From NCBI RefSeq assembly GCF_009870125.1, contig NC_046683.1, positions 1,612,001 to 1,676,000 on the forward strand: a DNA stretch of 64,000 bases. Reading direction: 5' to 3'. Positions 13,047 through 27,400 of this stretch are shown piece by piece; position 1 is the first letter of the stretch; every line of letters begins with the position of its first letter. Made by a program: the position numbers and the translations under genes. The DNA is from Drosophila pseudoobscura. Taxonomy: Eukaryota > Arthropoda > Insecta > Diptera > Drosophilidae. The notes below the pieces were generated by a model, which had not been told where the DNA came from, did not search any database, and worked only from the letters and a program-made list of their open reading frames with translations.

Positions 13047-15175
13047 CACTCTCATATGCCATATGGGGGGGGCCCAGGCACTGGACGACACCCCAGACCC
13101 AGTTCCAAGACCAGTTCCATCTCCCAGTCGGCCCACCATCCGACTCCCCAGCCACCCATTTGTGTGGACAGAGCAAAACAAACAGAACCATTGGCACAAG
13201 GCACGCAAATCTCGGCTATGACCAAAATATTTGCCAAAGTTCGTCGGGGAGTCCTACAAAAAATGGCAGCCCTGCGAAAGAAGTAAAGAAAGAACTCCAG
13301 TGGGTCCATAACGACACACGGAATGCGCTAGAGAACCGCTGGCATTGCAGATTTTCATCGAAATAATATCTCAATTATCAGATATGGATATCTGGATCTG
13401 GATCTGAAAGAGGAAGAAAGAGGAACTTTTTCCACAGAGATTATTTTACTTAAAACTGAAACCATACCATTAAATATATATGTACATATGTATCTCTCCC
13501 GAATATAAGTCATAAGTCATTTCTATCCACAAAGATTGAAGCCCAAAGAAGGAACGTTCCACAGATTCTCGGTTCCATTCTGTCCCAATCGCCATGACTT
13601 TAAAGTTTAAACATATGTTTAGACACATACCATATCAATTAAAGTAATGGTTTCTACCTGTAATACCGTGACTTGCTGTCACATAGATCTAGGCGCGTAC
13701 AGTATACCCTTTCGAAGGGTGTATACAAAAAAAACAATCAAAGCTATGCCAAGAAATCAAAGTGGCAGCCAGTGGCGGACAGAGGGACGGGGCGGACAGT
13801 GGACGCAAAAGCAGGCCGGATATATTAGCCAAGACAGGCGGAGGGCAGCACAGGACAGACGTCAGGGCCAGCAGGGACAGGGTGACAAGGGACAGGACAG
13901 CATCAGCATCAGCATCATCGTTTCATTTCGCTGCCTGCGTCAATGACAACAAATTCGTTGTAAGCTCTCTCTCCCTCTCGCTCTCGCTCTCGCTCTCGCA
14001 CTCACTCTGTCTGTGCCACACGCTCTGCTCTGCCAGATCTAAGCCCTTCCTTCTACTTATTTTGTGCCACTGCGGCGGGCGCACACATTTCGGCGCCCCA
14101 AAAATTTTGGGTAGGCGCCCACTATCGCATCATTGGCACAAAAGCAAAGAGTCACCACTCCACACGCCACTCGCCACTCGCCGGCGATGTCATTGGCGAG
14201 CGGCGACTAATATTTGCCAAGCGTAAAGTAATAAAATATTTCTTCGGTCAATAAATGCAATTGAATGTGAACAGAAAGGGCCGTGGGGCTCTGAATGGGC
14301 CCTCGAGAGGCTAGCAACAAATTAAACGAGACGAAAATACGAGAGCACTCCCCGCCGAAGCCACAAAACGACCGACGGAATACCCTAAGAAATCCAATGG
14401 GGGGTAAGAATATGCGATTCATGCGAAAGATGCATCGTATTCGATCCTTTATTGAATGATAATTAATTTTTATAAAATCGATGTTGATCGAAACCTGTCA
14501 TTAATATCGATTAATTATCGAGTCATACAATTTTTTTGAATTTATTGAAGATTTTATATCAGTTTTTAAAATTCTAATCGATTTCCTATCAATATTGCAG
14601 CCCAAATGGAAAAACACTCAAAGCGAGTGAAAGAGAATCGACATTCGTTTGAGCTCTAGAAATATCTATATCTTCATTCTGTTCTTTTTTTGTATTCAAT
14701 CTTTTTGGATACCCCACTCACTCTCATGTCATTTTCATGCCCCCCCCATCTACTCTCCACTCGATAGTCGGCAGCGTAAAAGCTTTTGTCATTTGTTTGC
14801 TTTAGAATGCAATAAAAATGTTATGCCAAAGGATAAATAAACACGCTGCTTGCATGTTGCCAAAAATCAACATGCAACTGGAAGATATACGTACATGTAT
14901 GTATATGTGTATAGAGGAGAAAGGACAAGATGACCAGATGACCAGATGACTGTGAAAGCAGCGTTTGAAAGCGGATATTATGAATACAGCGAAAGAGTCA
15001 AATAGTCAAAGATGGAGAGGCGACACACTCGAGGGAAACATCATAAAAGATACAGCCTTAAATAGATCTAGGAAAAATATATGAGAGCAGGGCAAAGATC
15101 GTGAGGAAACAGAACAAGATCTGGGCTTAAATTTGCTACCTTTGAAAGCGGTTCTTACGTCACGGCTCATACAGC

Positions 15176-15198
15176 AGTGCCCCTCAGTCACTGGGGCA
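15176..15198 (+). promoter_or_regulatory. Candidate initiator in a short inverted repeat upstream of the first ABC gene
   Basis: A 7-bp perfect inverted repeat (GTGCCCC and GGGGCAC) flanks a 9-base loop that contains TCAGTC, a full match to the Drosophila initiator consensus. It lies about 90 bases upstream of the ATG at 15276, a plausible 5' UTR length. The hairpin and the TCAGTC are seen; their use as a transcription start is inference. I see no good downstream promoter element at the expected spacing. Confidence 0.3.
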
Positions 15199-15275
15199 CT
15201 CGTACGCGTAGATACTCATACGAGTAGTAGTAGCAGTCGTTGTTTTTTCTCTCACAAACAAAAAACAAAAATACT

Positions 15276-18200
15276 ATGACCATACGTGACTGTGTAGGAA
15301 AATTAATTTTAATATCGTGGAAGAACCACAAGATTCAATTATCCAGACCCTTGGAGGTGCTATGGATTGTCTTTTCGCCGGTAATGCTGTGCTTCATCGC
15401 TGTGGGTATGCGACTGGTAATGGAGGTGGATATGCGGGTGGACAGTGTGTACGAACCGATCGATCTGGAGCGCAGCTGGACGGAGCTGATGGACATACTA
15501 GCGGAGCGGCAGAAGATCGCCACAGAGTACGGCAAGGATAACAATCCGTACATTCCGAAGATGGTGATCGGCTGGGCACCCGAGCAGTTTAATATTTTCG
15601 GTGAGACCATTACACAGAGCATGGCGAAACTGCACCCACTGAAGGCGGAACATTTCAATGACTGCAGTCATCTGGAAAACGTGATGCGACGGGAGTACCT
15701 CTTCGCTGGCATCTGTTTCGATGATTCGCCCTTCGAAATGGGATACGATTTCGAAGAGGGATCCCTGGTGCAAAAGGACAGCATCCATCCGGTGCTCAAT
15801 TACTCGATTCTGATCCCCAGCGAACTACGGATATTGAGTCAGGGCTCCTTCATCAGCGCCAATTGGATGACAAACTATGTGGACGACCAAGCCGCCACCG
15901 TGCAAGACCGTCTCGATCGGCCCTACTGCGGCGGCTATGTGGGCTACGTTCGCGAGGGCTTCATCAAACTGCAGAAGGTCATTAGCGAGACCTTCCTGGA
16001 GATGGTCAGTACCAAGACGATCCCCGAGATCCAGATGCGTCGTTTTCCCATCATCGGTCGAAAGCAGGATCCCCTGTTGCTCTACCTGGATCGGAGTCTG
16101 GCGCTGCTCTTCATCATTGGCTTCCTGTTTCCCTGCCAAATTTTAATCTATGTAAGAAACGTCGATATGTCGCTTAGCTCTATCTGAAATTGAATTGAAC
16201 GTTTCCTTCTTTAGCAAGTGGTAAGTGAGAAGCATTCCCAGCTGCGTTTGTTCATGATCAACATGAATATTGGGAATACCATACACTTTATATCGTGGTA
16301 CATGAAGGGTGTCTTCTATACGCTCTTTACCTCTTTGTTGATTACGGTGATATGCAAGGTAAGAATACAAATTATTTATCGAAAATAATCGATGTTTATA
16401 TTATCGATAAATATCGTTTGCTTGGAGAATTTTTGAATTTGTATCATGGAGATTAGCTTATCGACTTCGAATACTTATCAAATGTATATAAAACTATCGA
16501 TAACTATCGAAGTAATCGATTTGCTAATAGTCGATTTCTTGGTCAATTTGTTATGTGTTGCTCAATTTGTAGGTACACTGGCGGAATGACTATGGAGTCC
16601 TCACGGAGACCCCCTGGCATATTCTATTACTGATTGTCGTTTCCTACAGTCTAGCGTCGAATGCGTTTGCAATGATGATCTCGGCGTTCTTTAAGCATCC
16701 CTTGAATGCCGTCCATGTACTGACTGTCCTGTGGATCATCACGTACATGCCCTTCTTTGTGCTGTGGAACAATCCGGAGCATGAACTGCGCATCATTCGC
16801 TACCTGTCCTATGCATTGCCCAACTGTGTGTTGGCCAAAGTGATCGAGACGCTGGTGGAGCGAGAGCTGATCTTCCACAAGGAGTGGTATGACCGCGGAT
16901 TCGAGCTGATCTTCGCCACCGAACCGATGAGCGTCACCAAGAGCTCGTGGGTGTTCGCCGCCGCAGCATTGGTGTACTGCATAATTGGCCTCTACATGGA
17001 CATGTGGAATGCCACCGAGATGGCCAACAAGGGAATGAAGCGTTCGTCGCGGGCCGGCAGCATGCCCGATGACTTTCAGAACGAGCGTCCGAAAAGTTTT
17101 ACGCACCAGGGCACCACAATTGGGGTGAATTCCACCAAGATCTACGAGGTGGAGCCCTCGCATCGACGCTTCAAGCTGAAGATCAGGAAACTGTGCAAGC
17201 GATTCGGTAGCAGCGATCACCCGGCCCTCAATCTCTTCACATGGAATGTCTACGAGAACGAAGTAACCATCCTCATGGGCCACAATGGCTGTGGGAAGAC
17301 GACGCTGCTGCGTATACTCGCTGGTCTGCTGAATCCCAATCGGGGATCGGTCATGATTTCCACGCATGACATAGAAACGGAACGAATGGCAGCCTCTGCG
17401 GAACTGGGTGTCGCCTTCAACGACGATCTCCTGCTGCTCGATCTGAGTGTCATCGATCACATCCATTTCGTTTGCCAGGTGCGAGGCATGCACGAGCGCG
17501 GCCAGATTGTGGCACAGGCGAATTTCTATATGCAGGCGATGAAGATCACCCATCTGAAGACCAGAAAGGTTAGGCATCTCAGCGCCCCAGAGAGGTGTCT
17601 TTTCAGTGTGTGCTGCGCCTTCTTGGGGGACTGCTCTATCGTCCTGATCGATGATATACACTCCGATCTGGACAAGCCCACACAGTCGCTCATCTGGGCC
17701 CTCATCAACGAGGAGAAGTCTCGACGCACCATTATTCTCGTTACCAACTCCACCGCTTTGGCAGAGACAATGGCCGATCGTCTGGCGATCATGGCAAATG
17801 GAGAGCTCAAGTGCACCGGCACTAGAACTTTTCTGAAGAATATGTACGGACATGGATATCGATTGGTATGTGGATCGATCATTGATATCTCATGGATCTC
17901 TTAGAGATCACTAGTCAATTGCCAATCGATCTGATCGATTTTATATCGAAATATTCTCAAATTCAATAATTATGGATCCCATCTCATCGGTCCCATATTG
18001 ATTTCTTTTTCATTTCTAATCGATCTTCTCATCCATCTCTTGTCAATCTCTTTTCGATCTCTCATGGATTTCTAACTGAACCCATATAGTTCTACCATCC
18101 ATCTCTGATTCTATTCTATTCCCTCTTTCTCTCCCTCTCTCTCTCGCCTTGAAGACCTGTGTCAAGGGCAAGAACTGCAACGTCACTAAACTGTACACAA

Positions 18201-21200
18201 TGTTGAGCTCATACATGCCTCACCTGGCCATTGAGAGCGATATTGGGCTGAAGGTGACGTTTGTCCTAGAAAACAAGTACGAGGATCAGTTCACATCTCT
18301 TTTGGATGAGCTCGAGCAGAATATGGAGCAGCTCAATGTCGTGAGCTTTCGCATAAGGGACACCTCCATGGAGGAGATCTTTCTGCGTTTCGGGTGCGAG
18401 CAGAACGATCAGGAGGGCGACGGGCAGATGATCAACAATCATAGCATCGTCGTTGAGGACTACTATGCCATGCTGGAGGATGTCGGGCACAAAGGAAAGC
18501 TCACCGGCCGGCGGTTGTTTGTCCTGCATATGTGGGCCCTTCTCTACAAGCGATGGATAGTGGCCCGCCGATCATGGAGTCTCGGGATAGTGGATGCCTT
18601 GGTTCTCACCGTAGCCCTTGTGTGCACCTTTTCGGCCACTCTCCTGTATGGAAAGAACTTTAAGCTGCTCCCGCTGACGTTCAACCTCACGAGCCTGCAC
18701 ACCATAGAGGCCTTTGCGGAGATCATCACCCAGGAGTCCAAGAATGTGCACGGGATGTATGGCTTCTACACGGAGCTGCTATACTGGTACGACGGTCATG
18801 TCCACATCCTCAACAAGGACATGAACGGCAAGTCGCATCTGCTAAATAACAACGAGTTCTCACAGAATGTGAATTTCCGCCAAATGTTTGGGGCAACATT
18901 CAGCGAGAAGATGGTGACGGCATGGTTCAACAATATACCATTGCATACGGCCGCATACAGTCTGAATACGGTGCACAATGCGGTGGCCAGGTACCAGCCA
19001 GATTCCTATTCCTGCCTCTGCCTCTGAATCGAACTCTCTTTTGATTGCGTGATCCTTCCACAGACAAACCTTCGACGAGGAGGCCACCATTGATGTGACC
19101 CTGTGGCCAATGCCCTTTCAGACGAATCTCAATACCTTTACCCAGTCACCGCTCAGTTTGGGCAGCCTTCTGGCCATCAACATCACGTTCGTCGTGAGCT
19201 TTGTGTGGCCGAGCATCTCGATGTTTCTCATTCGGGAGCGGGCCAGTACGATGAAGAAGCAACAGTTACTAGCTGGCGCAAGGCTTCACACCTTCTGGCT
19301 GTGCTATATACTCTTCGATTTAATGCTGCTGTCGGTTCTGGTGATCTGCGTGATCATCTGTGTGGCCGGCTACGTGCATCCACATCATGATGTTCTCTTT
19401 TACTGTGGGTTCTCGACTCAACCATGTTCCCTCTGACTTTCAATTTACTTTCGCCTGATTTTCTTGTAGTTTACCTTTCCGTGACACTCGGCCTCTTGGG
19501 TCTGGCAGTGATGTTGAGCACCTATCTGGTATCGGAGCTAATTCGTGATCCCCTGCATGGCTTTGTGCTTATCTGCGTATGGAATTCCTTGGGTATTCTC
19601 TTGTTCAATATTGTGGTATCGAATGATATAGGGAATCTCCCGGATTGGTTTCAATATCACATACAATATACTTCTGCCGAAATGGTCTTCAAATTGTTCA
19701 TGATACACGAGTATAAACTGTACTGCAGTGATCCGGATGTGAAATTTGTATCCACCAAGGTCCTACATTGCAATAGCCTACCCAATTGTTGCAGTTGAGT
19801 GAAGACGAGATCCTTATCCCTTCAAGAAGGATGTCCTCTAATAGTTATCCTCTCTTTCCAGCTACCTATCACTACCTTATGAAGGACCTTGGCATCGCCT
19901 TCGAGTTCTCAATGATGATGCTGAACATTCTACTGCTTGTGATCTTCCTTGAAGCCACGGAATTCTACACAGTCCTCGCCTATGGCTTCTGCAGACACAG
20001 AATTCCCGAAGAGTGTCGCATTCCGGAGGACACTTCGTCCAGGCCCACTCTCAAAGATGCCCCGGCTGTGGATGCCTCTGTCATCACAGAGAGGCATCAC
20101 ATTGACCAAATGAAACAGTCGGATCGGGAGGAGTACTCCCTAATCATCCGAAGTTTGGGAAAGCGCCACAAGAAGCGTTATATCATCGAGGGACTAAATC
20201 TGCGCATAGGCAAGTGAGTGCCGATATCGATAGTTATCGATAGTCATCCTTCCATCGAGACTTTTTTGATTCGCAGAACCGAATGTGTCTCCCTCAATGG
20301 CTACAACACTTCTGGAAAGACGACCCTCCTGAAGCTCCTGGTGCATGAAACGCGCGCCACTTGTGGACGCATTTGGGTCGGGGGCTACTCCATGGCCCGT
20401 CAGCGCGTCCAATGCTATCGCCGGCTGGGCTACTGTCCGCAGAACGACACCCTGCCTGGAGAGTTCACACCCATGGAGCTGATGTACATCCAGGCCCTGC
20501 TTCAGGGTCATTACCGCCATACGGCCAAAGAGGTGAGCGAGGGCCTGATACGGATGATGGGTCTCCAGAGCTGCTGCAATCTGCCCATTCAGTTCTGCAC
20601 CACGGGCCAGTGGCGCCGCCTGCACTTCGCCCTGGCCATTCTGGGCTCTCCGGCATTCATCTGCGTGGACGGGGTGCCGGCGGGCATCGATCCGGCGGGC
20701 AAGAGAACGATATTCACCATCACCGCGTTCATGCAGTCGCGTGGCAGTAGCTTTCTGTACACCAGCCTCTTGCCGCTGGACAGCGAGCGGCTGTGCCACC
20801 GGACGCCCGTCCTTTACGACGGCCAGCTGTGGGCCATCGGGTGCTATAAGGAGCTCAGCGACAACTACAGGGACGGCTACCAGGTGGAGGTGCGATTCAA
20901 GCGCAAGGCCAATCCGAGTGTCAGTCTCTCGCGCAGCACATGGAATCGCATCGGCCAGATACCCATGTCGCCGCACAAGAAGCTGTCCTCGTTCATGGAA
21001 CTCAAGTTCCACGGAGCAACGCTCCAGTGAGTTGTGGACGCGCGCCTTAAATTTCATGTCGTAATCCCCATATTCCCATTTATTCCCATTTAGCGATGAG
21101 CAGAGCGACTCAATGATCTTTCATTTGCCATTGGAGTCGACCTCCTTCTCCCACATATTCCTTAGTCTTCGCAAGGACACTTTTGAGCTCAATATTGAGG

Positions 21201-21295
21201 ACTTTTTCATCACCCGCAATATGGTCATTGGCCTGCATGTCTATCTCTTTGATCGCGGCAGCCGAAGGTATACCCCTACGTCCATTTCAAAATAA
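15276..21295 (+). CDS. ABCA-family ABC transporter with degenerate nucleotide-binding domains
   Basis: Nine coding exons: 15276-16151, 16215-16358, 16573-17865, 18155-18990, 19064-19404, 19470-19793, 19862-20213, 20277-21026, 21094-21295. They join to a 1705-residue protein. The start is the first ATG in frame (MTIRDCVGKL). The layout is that of ABCA lipid transporters: TM helix, large extracellular loop, TM cluster, NBD1 (Walker A GHNGCGKTT near residue 576), second TM half, NBD2 (Walker A GYNTSGKTT near 1397). Both NBDs are eroded. NBD1 has LSAPE instead of LSGGQ, Walker B IDD with Glu lost, no Q-loop Gln and TN at the switch His. NBD2 has CTTGQ, VDG in Walker B and TSL at the His. Active ATP hydrolysis is therefore doubtful. 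It is homologous to the CG1494/CG1801/CG1718 cluster of D. melanogaster as I recall it, but I cannot say which member. The weakest splice call is the donor after 19793. Confidence 0.88.
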
Positions 21296-21296
21296 A
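21291..21296 (+). terminator. AATAAA overlapping the stop codon of the + strand ABC gene
   Basis: The canonical poly(A) hexamer AATAAA spans the TAA stop at 21293-21295. Further AATAAA copies lie at 21380-21385, 21413-21418 and 21659-21664, which would give more usual 3' UTRs of about 100 to 400 bases. Which one is used cannot be read from sequence. Confidence 0.45.
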
Positions 21297-22046
21297 AATA
21301 GATTTGCGATCATTTTGGAGAAACAAATACATTGCTTTTGCCCTACAATAATCGCGTAAAGAACTTGCTAATAGAAACAAAATAAACAGAAGTTTAGCGA
21401 ACTGCAAAGATCAATAAAAGATAGTTCTATTCAGCGCCGATATCAAGTTGGAGAAACGATTTTTTCAAGCTTTCATAGGATTTTGTATTCGTGTCGCTAC
21501 AGAGACTGTACCTGAGGATACATATGTATAACGAACCAATGTTGATGTTTACTGTTTAGTGGGATAAATTAGGCTGTTCATCATTAAGATTATCCAAAGA
21601 CTGTCCAAGGTAGCACATAGTTTCTGCCTCAGAAGGATTCTTCTACGTTAGAGGCCCAAATAAAGCCCAAATACCATTCAGAATTAAATATTTATTTCCG
21701 TTTATTACACATTTAATGTTATCGCTCAGGTTCCATAGTAAAATCGCAACTATAGTATTTACAGTTTGGTTTTAGCCCCCGAAATCGTAAGTACAAACAT
21801 TCATAATAAAAATACATCAAAGTACATCGAGTTGACTTTTTTTTAAAGCTATAAATGTAAAGCGCCAATTCTTTTGTGTACCTTAAAGAAGAATACTTTT
21901 GATGGCAGAACAAGATACAAAATATAAAATGGAAACAAAAACAACAAAAAAATAAAAAAAAATTAAAAATGATAAAATGATACGTAAAAATCTTTGGAAC
22001 TTATCGTGCATTTCAGGCAGATACGTTATACGTTATACGTTATACG

Positions 22047-22080
<34 letters not shown>

Positions 22081-22783
22081 ATATATATATATGGTAGATC
22101 TCTCTGTTATGTTATGTTTAGGTGTGTAATTTCGCTAGTAGATCACAAGGTAACAAGGCATTCACGTTGCATTATCTTTTGTCTGGGTTTCTTTTGTTTA
22201 GAGTCTTAGAAACTATTTTGTGTGTGTTTCGGGCATCAGGTCACAGAAGATCCGATTAGATCCGTTTAGGTAGTTGGTTTCATTCAATACTCATTATCTA
22301 GAAGGGATTTGCATAGTTTTCTCAACTTTGAGAGGTGGCCTTGGCTGCTTTTTTCAGGGGGGGAAGGAACAAAAACGTTACATAGTCATACATTAGCATT
22401 AGCAATATGGACATCGATATAGGATAAGAGATAGCAGATTGCAGAATTGAAGATAGGTCTACAAGCCATGCGGAAAAGTTAGCTGCTGTTTGGTTGGTTG
22501 GTTGGTTGGTTGGTTTGTGTCAATAAAGATATGGGGGGGAGAGGAGTATTGGGATTAGACACTACTAAAATAACTACAAGAAAACTACAACGAAAGATCG
22601 CGGATGGCAAAAGTGTTTCCTGCTCCTGTGCATTCGTGATGAGTGGTGATGCATGAGACATAGAAATGAGTGGCATGGCGTTGATTCTCGAAATAGGTCT
22701 GATGAGGCATTCAAAAAAAAACCCATAAGTTATAAAAGCCAACGGGGAGGATTAGCAACAACTAGTATGCGTGTTGTATGCGC
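21296..22783. other. Convergent 3' ends of two ABC genes
   Basis: This is the space between the stop codons of the + strand ABC gene and the - strand ABC gene. It contains + strand AATAAA sites (21380, 21413, 21659) and - strand equivalents (TTTATT on the + strand at 21691-21696 and 21701-21706). The latter imply a - strand 3' UTR of about 1.1 kb. An ATACGTT/TA repeat (22021-22093) and a TTGG repeat (22493-22515) lie inside. No other gene is seen. Confidence 0.6.
22021..22093. repeat. ATACGTT tandem repeat followed by (TA)n
   Basis: Three to four copies of a 7-bp TTATACG unit run directly into a TA dinucleotide tract of about 25 bases, then TGTG and more TA. Seen directly. Confidence 0.85.
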
Positions 22784-24401
22784 TCACTGTTGGGCACGCG
22801 TATCCTCGCGCTGGTACTTGGCAAACTCGAGGAATATCTCCTCCAATGTGGTCTGACTGACCGAATAGTCTTCGACATTCAACTCCTCGCGATTGCTCTC
22901 CATTAGGCCAAAGATACGCGACCATTTGACGCCCGTCAATGGAATGTAGAATGTTAAAATGCCCTGATATTCCTCTCTGCAAGAAAGAAACATACAACAA
23001 AACATTTATAGAAAGGGCTTCCTCCATTCGATTCAAGTTTAGCACTTACTGCAATATGGAATGTGGAAATTCGCGCTCCACAAACTCCTTCACTTGGTTG
23101 ATGCTCTGCTGTGCCATCTGCTCGGGCACCGTCTGCTCATCGGCATTCCTTGTGCCCGCTGCGAAGCTGCTGCTGTGCCGCATCTGTCGCAGTGCCTCCA
23201 GATTCCGTCGCACCTTGATCTTCAGGATCAGTCCCTTGGAGAACTTGTTCTTTAGATGCTGCGTGCTGCCAATGCACTTGAACTCGCCATTGACCATGAT
23301 GGCCAGACGCGTGCATAGAGCCTCGCACTCCTCCATGCTGTGGGAGGTGAGGACAATCGATTTGCCCGAGTCACGGATGCGACAGACCATGTTCCACAGC
23401 TGGCGACGTGCCGCCGGATCCATTCCCGTTGTCGGCTCATCCAGGTACACCACCGAGGGGCTGCCAATGACGGCTATGGCGGTGCTCAGCTTCCGCTTGT
23501 TGCCACCGCTGTAGGCGGCCGTTCGCTTATCTATGTGCTTCATGAAGCCAAACGACTTCGCCAGATCCTCCGACAGCTGCTTGATCCGTCCCTCCTGGAC
23601 GCCACGCAACAGGCAGAAAATGCGCAGCACCTCGCGCCCCGTCAGATCGTCCAGCAGGGCGTCGAACTGCGGACAGTAGCCGATCATCTTGTAGATGCTA
23701 TTCATGTCCGATTCCAGGCTCAAGCCCTGCACATAGGCCGCCCCCGAGCTGATGCGCTCGTCGCCAGTCATCATCTTGAAGGTGGTCGTCTTGCCCGCTC
23801 CATTCACGCCCAACAGTCCGAAGCACTCGACCCTGCAAAAAGGACGCCAAAGAATTAGTAAAAATGGATACACTTTGCAGCAATATTTTGTAGTACTAAT
23901 AATCGATAATCAATCGAATTGTATCGATGTTTAATCCACATCCAATTCTTCTACTATGAATTGAAATTTCATCAATTTTGAATCGATTATTAATCGATTA
24001 AAATTTTCGGTATTGTGCTGATTTTTCGATTTCTCCTATAAAAACCTAATATTTGTTCGATCTTAGATCAAATTTAGCTACATTTTTCATGCCAAAGATA
24101 CACATGATAAACTACTGCAAAATTGATGAAATATTGCATAGAAAATACGAGTACTATCGATTGTTTGATTATGGGACAAAAACTTACTCCTGCACGCAGA
24201 GCGACACTTGATTGACGGCCAAAAAGTTGCCATAATATTTGGTCACACGATCCAACACCAGATTCTTGGCGGCCAATTCGGGGGTACTCATATTGAAAAT
24301 GCGCTCCCGCTCCTGGGCCACATCGTCATCCAGATAACCCTCCACGGGTGGCGGTGGTGGCTTACTGCAGAACGACAAAGGGCATGGTTACTTTTGTGGA
24401 C

Positions 24402-24432
<31 letters not shown>

Positions 24433-27400
24433 AGTCTGAGCGATTCTGTGCTTACCTTAACGCTTGGCGTATCTTGTAGATGAGCTCGCCGATGATTCTG
24501 AATTCCAGGACGATGATGATGAGGAAAAAAACAACGCCCGTTGTGATCATGTAGGTGGTTTCGGGGCCGACGCCAGGCTCCGCCCAAGCAAACCATGGCT
24601 TCATATCTGTGGGAATAAAATTTGTTAGACGTTGTTAGGAAAAGGCAATCATTGCGAAGGGTAAGGAACACTTACTGCAACATTTGGGTAGCATTTCGCA
24701 GAGCAGTACGGGTGGCAGGCCCAGCTTCTCGCAGGCATTCCTTGTGGCCGTATTGATGTACACCTTGTTGAGGCCCATGGCCAGCGAAAAGTGTGGAAAG
24801 ATGCGGAAAACCCAGCCCAGAACGTCTGCGGTGTCCTTGGTATCGAAGAAATCCGAGGACATAACCACAACGACAATAAACAGAGCCATTCCGCAGAAGA
24901 TATTGACGATGGAGACGCGGGCAAACCCGGTGGCGGGCTCCTTAAAGAAGAGCGACATGATGTAGATGAACGGCAGCGCCGAGAAGCCAAAGAGCAGCAG
25001 CAGCAGGAAGTAACGTGCCAGCTCCCCGAAGGACGAGAGACCCGCCTCTTGGAAGCACAGTATCGTGAGGATCATAATGAACGCTGTAAAGATGTAGGTG
25101 GCAAAGTCGCAAATGAATTGCGACAGCCAGAAGGTCCACACCTTGACTCCGCCCACGAACTGGAGGAGCTTGGCCCGCGATTCGCGCTCCTTGATCATGA
25201 ACAGGATATAAATGGAGCTGACGAAGCACATGCAGAAGCACAAATTGATGGCCAATTGGGTGCCCAGATTATTGCCCGTCGAGAGCTGCGTGAGGATCGT
25301 GTCGGTGGTGTACGGAAGTGGGGCATTCGTCACGGATATCCTGATCTTTGGATTGAGGGCCATGCCAATGGCATTGTGGGCCAGATTGACGGTGAGGGGC
25401 GCCGTATGCATTGGCTGGTTGTTCAGCCAGGCCACAATATGCGTCTCGTTGACAGTGGCCGCTGTGAGGTAACGCGAATTGATCCGCACCTGTATCGTCC
25501 TGCCCAGCTCCAGGATGTAGTCCGTGAAGGATTTCTCTGCGGGCGTCTCTTGCAGCTCATAATCTGAGCCATAGGACTGGGCCAAGGCGGCATACTGTGT
25601 GGCTATGCGGTCGCCCAGTGAGCCATTCCTGAAATCCTGGCGCTCCAGTACTGTCACAGCCAAAGGATACTGTGTGAGGGACATGGTGATGGGCTTCAGT
25701 TCCATGAAGGTGCCCTGCGTTTCGATGATGAGGATCGTGACAACCACAAAGAAAATGGGCATTAAGTTCTGGATGAGGAGCAGCAGCTTGTTGCGCCACG
25801 TGTACAAGATCTTCTTGAGGAACATGGCTTTCCATTGATTCGAAAGGAGCTTCATTCCTTGAAGCAGGCGACGATTCTCGGAGAAGATGCCATCGGCTGC
25901 AAACAGTTAATGGAGTTTATCATTCGATTCGATTCAATTGATTGATCAATCGCTACTTACACTGTATCGATTCGTTGTCGTGGTGGTTGTTGTCCTCCTT
26001 GCTATAGCCAGTGCCGCCGTTCATTATTTCGCTGGCATCCTTCAGATTGCCGGCGCCATCCTTCTCGGCACCGACCTTCATGAAGACCTCCTCCATGGAG
26101 GTGATGCCCACGCCATAGCCATTCAGATGCAGCTCATCCGATTGCTCCTCCAGCTGCCCGAACATCTCCTCAAATTTCGAGGAATAGTTATCCGGCAATT
26201 GGTACGAGAGCTCCGCTCCAATATCGCACTCGGGTTTCAGGCCAGGCACGTACTTCTGCAGCAAGGCCGTCACCTCGTTCGTCTCGCAGTTGTCACGCTT
26301 CACGCAGATCTAAAAACAGACAGAGAAAATGTCAATAAGGATATGCCGAAATATCTTTATCATCAGTTCTATTACCAATCGATAGCCCGAGCCGTATTTC
26401 TTCTTCAAAAAGAACGATGTGCCATGACATTTGAGCTCGCCATCGCACATGATGGCTATGCGATCGCCGAGCACATCCGCCTCGTCCATAAAGTGTGTCG
26501 TCAGGAGCAGTGTCCGACCGATCTTCTCCTGCTGCAGCAGATCCCACAGCTGTCGGCGAGCGGACGGATCCATGCCAGAGCTGGGCTCGTCGCACAGCAC
26601 CACCTTGGTGTCGCCGCACAGGGCACAGCACACAGAGAGCTTTCGCTTCATGCCGCCCGATAGCTTCGAGGAGGCCACATTCGCCTTGTCCTCCAGCTCG
26701 ATCATCTTCAGGTACTTGTTTACCTCATGCTCGACGGCCTTGCCCCGCAGCCCCTTCATGCGGCTGAAGAAGCGTATGTGATTCGCGACACTCATCTCGT
26801 CGAAGAGGACATTGTGCTGCGGACAGATGCCAAGGGACATGCGCGCCCCCTCGATATTGGTGCGTATGTCGCTGCCATTGAGTATAGCCGTGCCACTGGT
26901 CGGCGGAAACATGCCCGTGAGCATCGATATGGTCGTGGTCTTGCCAGCGCCGTTGTGTCCGAGTAGCACTGTGATCTCATCCTCGAACATGTTCATCGAC
27001 ACACCCTTGACGACCATTTTGTCCGCGAATTTCTTCTTCAGATGCCGCATCTGTACACCGATGTGTTTGCCCTCCGGTTCCCTTTCAAAGGCATTCGGAT
27101 CGCGGTTCTCCTCCAGCCCCCCATTGACGGGCATATCTTCGACACCCATATACTCCCTCTCGCCGCACCAAAACTCCATAGTAAAGGGGAAATTCCATGG
27201 CTTCGGGACACCAAAGCTCCCTGGCATTATCTGCTCCACATACAGACAGATGGTCATGCAAATGAAGCAGGAGGCGAGCATCATCAGCATCACAGCCCCT
27301 ACCGTCAGGGTATCGTCAACGGACACGGGGGTGAAGAGATTGCTCCACTGGAGACCCTCGCCGGTGCCCTCGAATCCAAGGATCAGCTTAATGCCAAAGC

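Larger units (their letters stand above)
11110..15180. other. Non-coding region upstream of the first ABC gene
   Basis: No supported gene. It contains AC repeats (11785-11823), CCAG repeats (13001-13046), three related phrases with CTCGACAAAAACG or CTCGATAAAGGC (about 12216, 12350, 12428), a GTATACCCTT/AAGGGTGTATAC inverted repeat near 13700-13726, and CT-rich tracts near 13965-14000. The AT-rich stretch 14440-14620 has several ATCGAT sites. Confidence 0.6.

Noticed and set aside
13700-13726. GTATACCCTT/AAGGGTGTATAC inverted repeat as a mobile-element end or terminator
   Set aside because: It is a single imperfect hairpin with no partner copy, no target-site duplication and no adjacent gene; not enough for a call.
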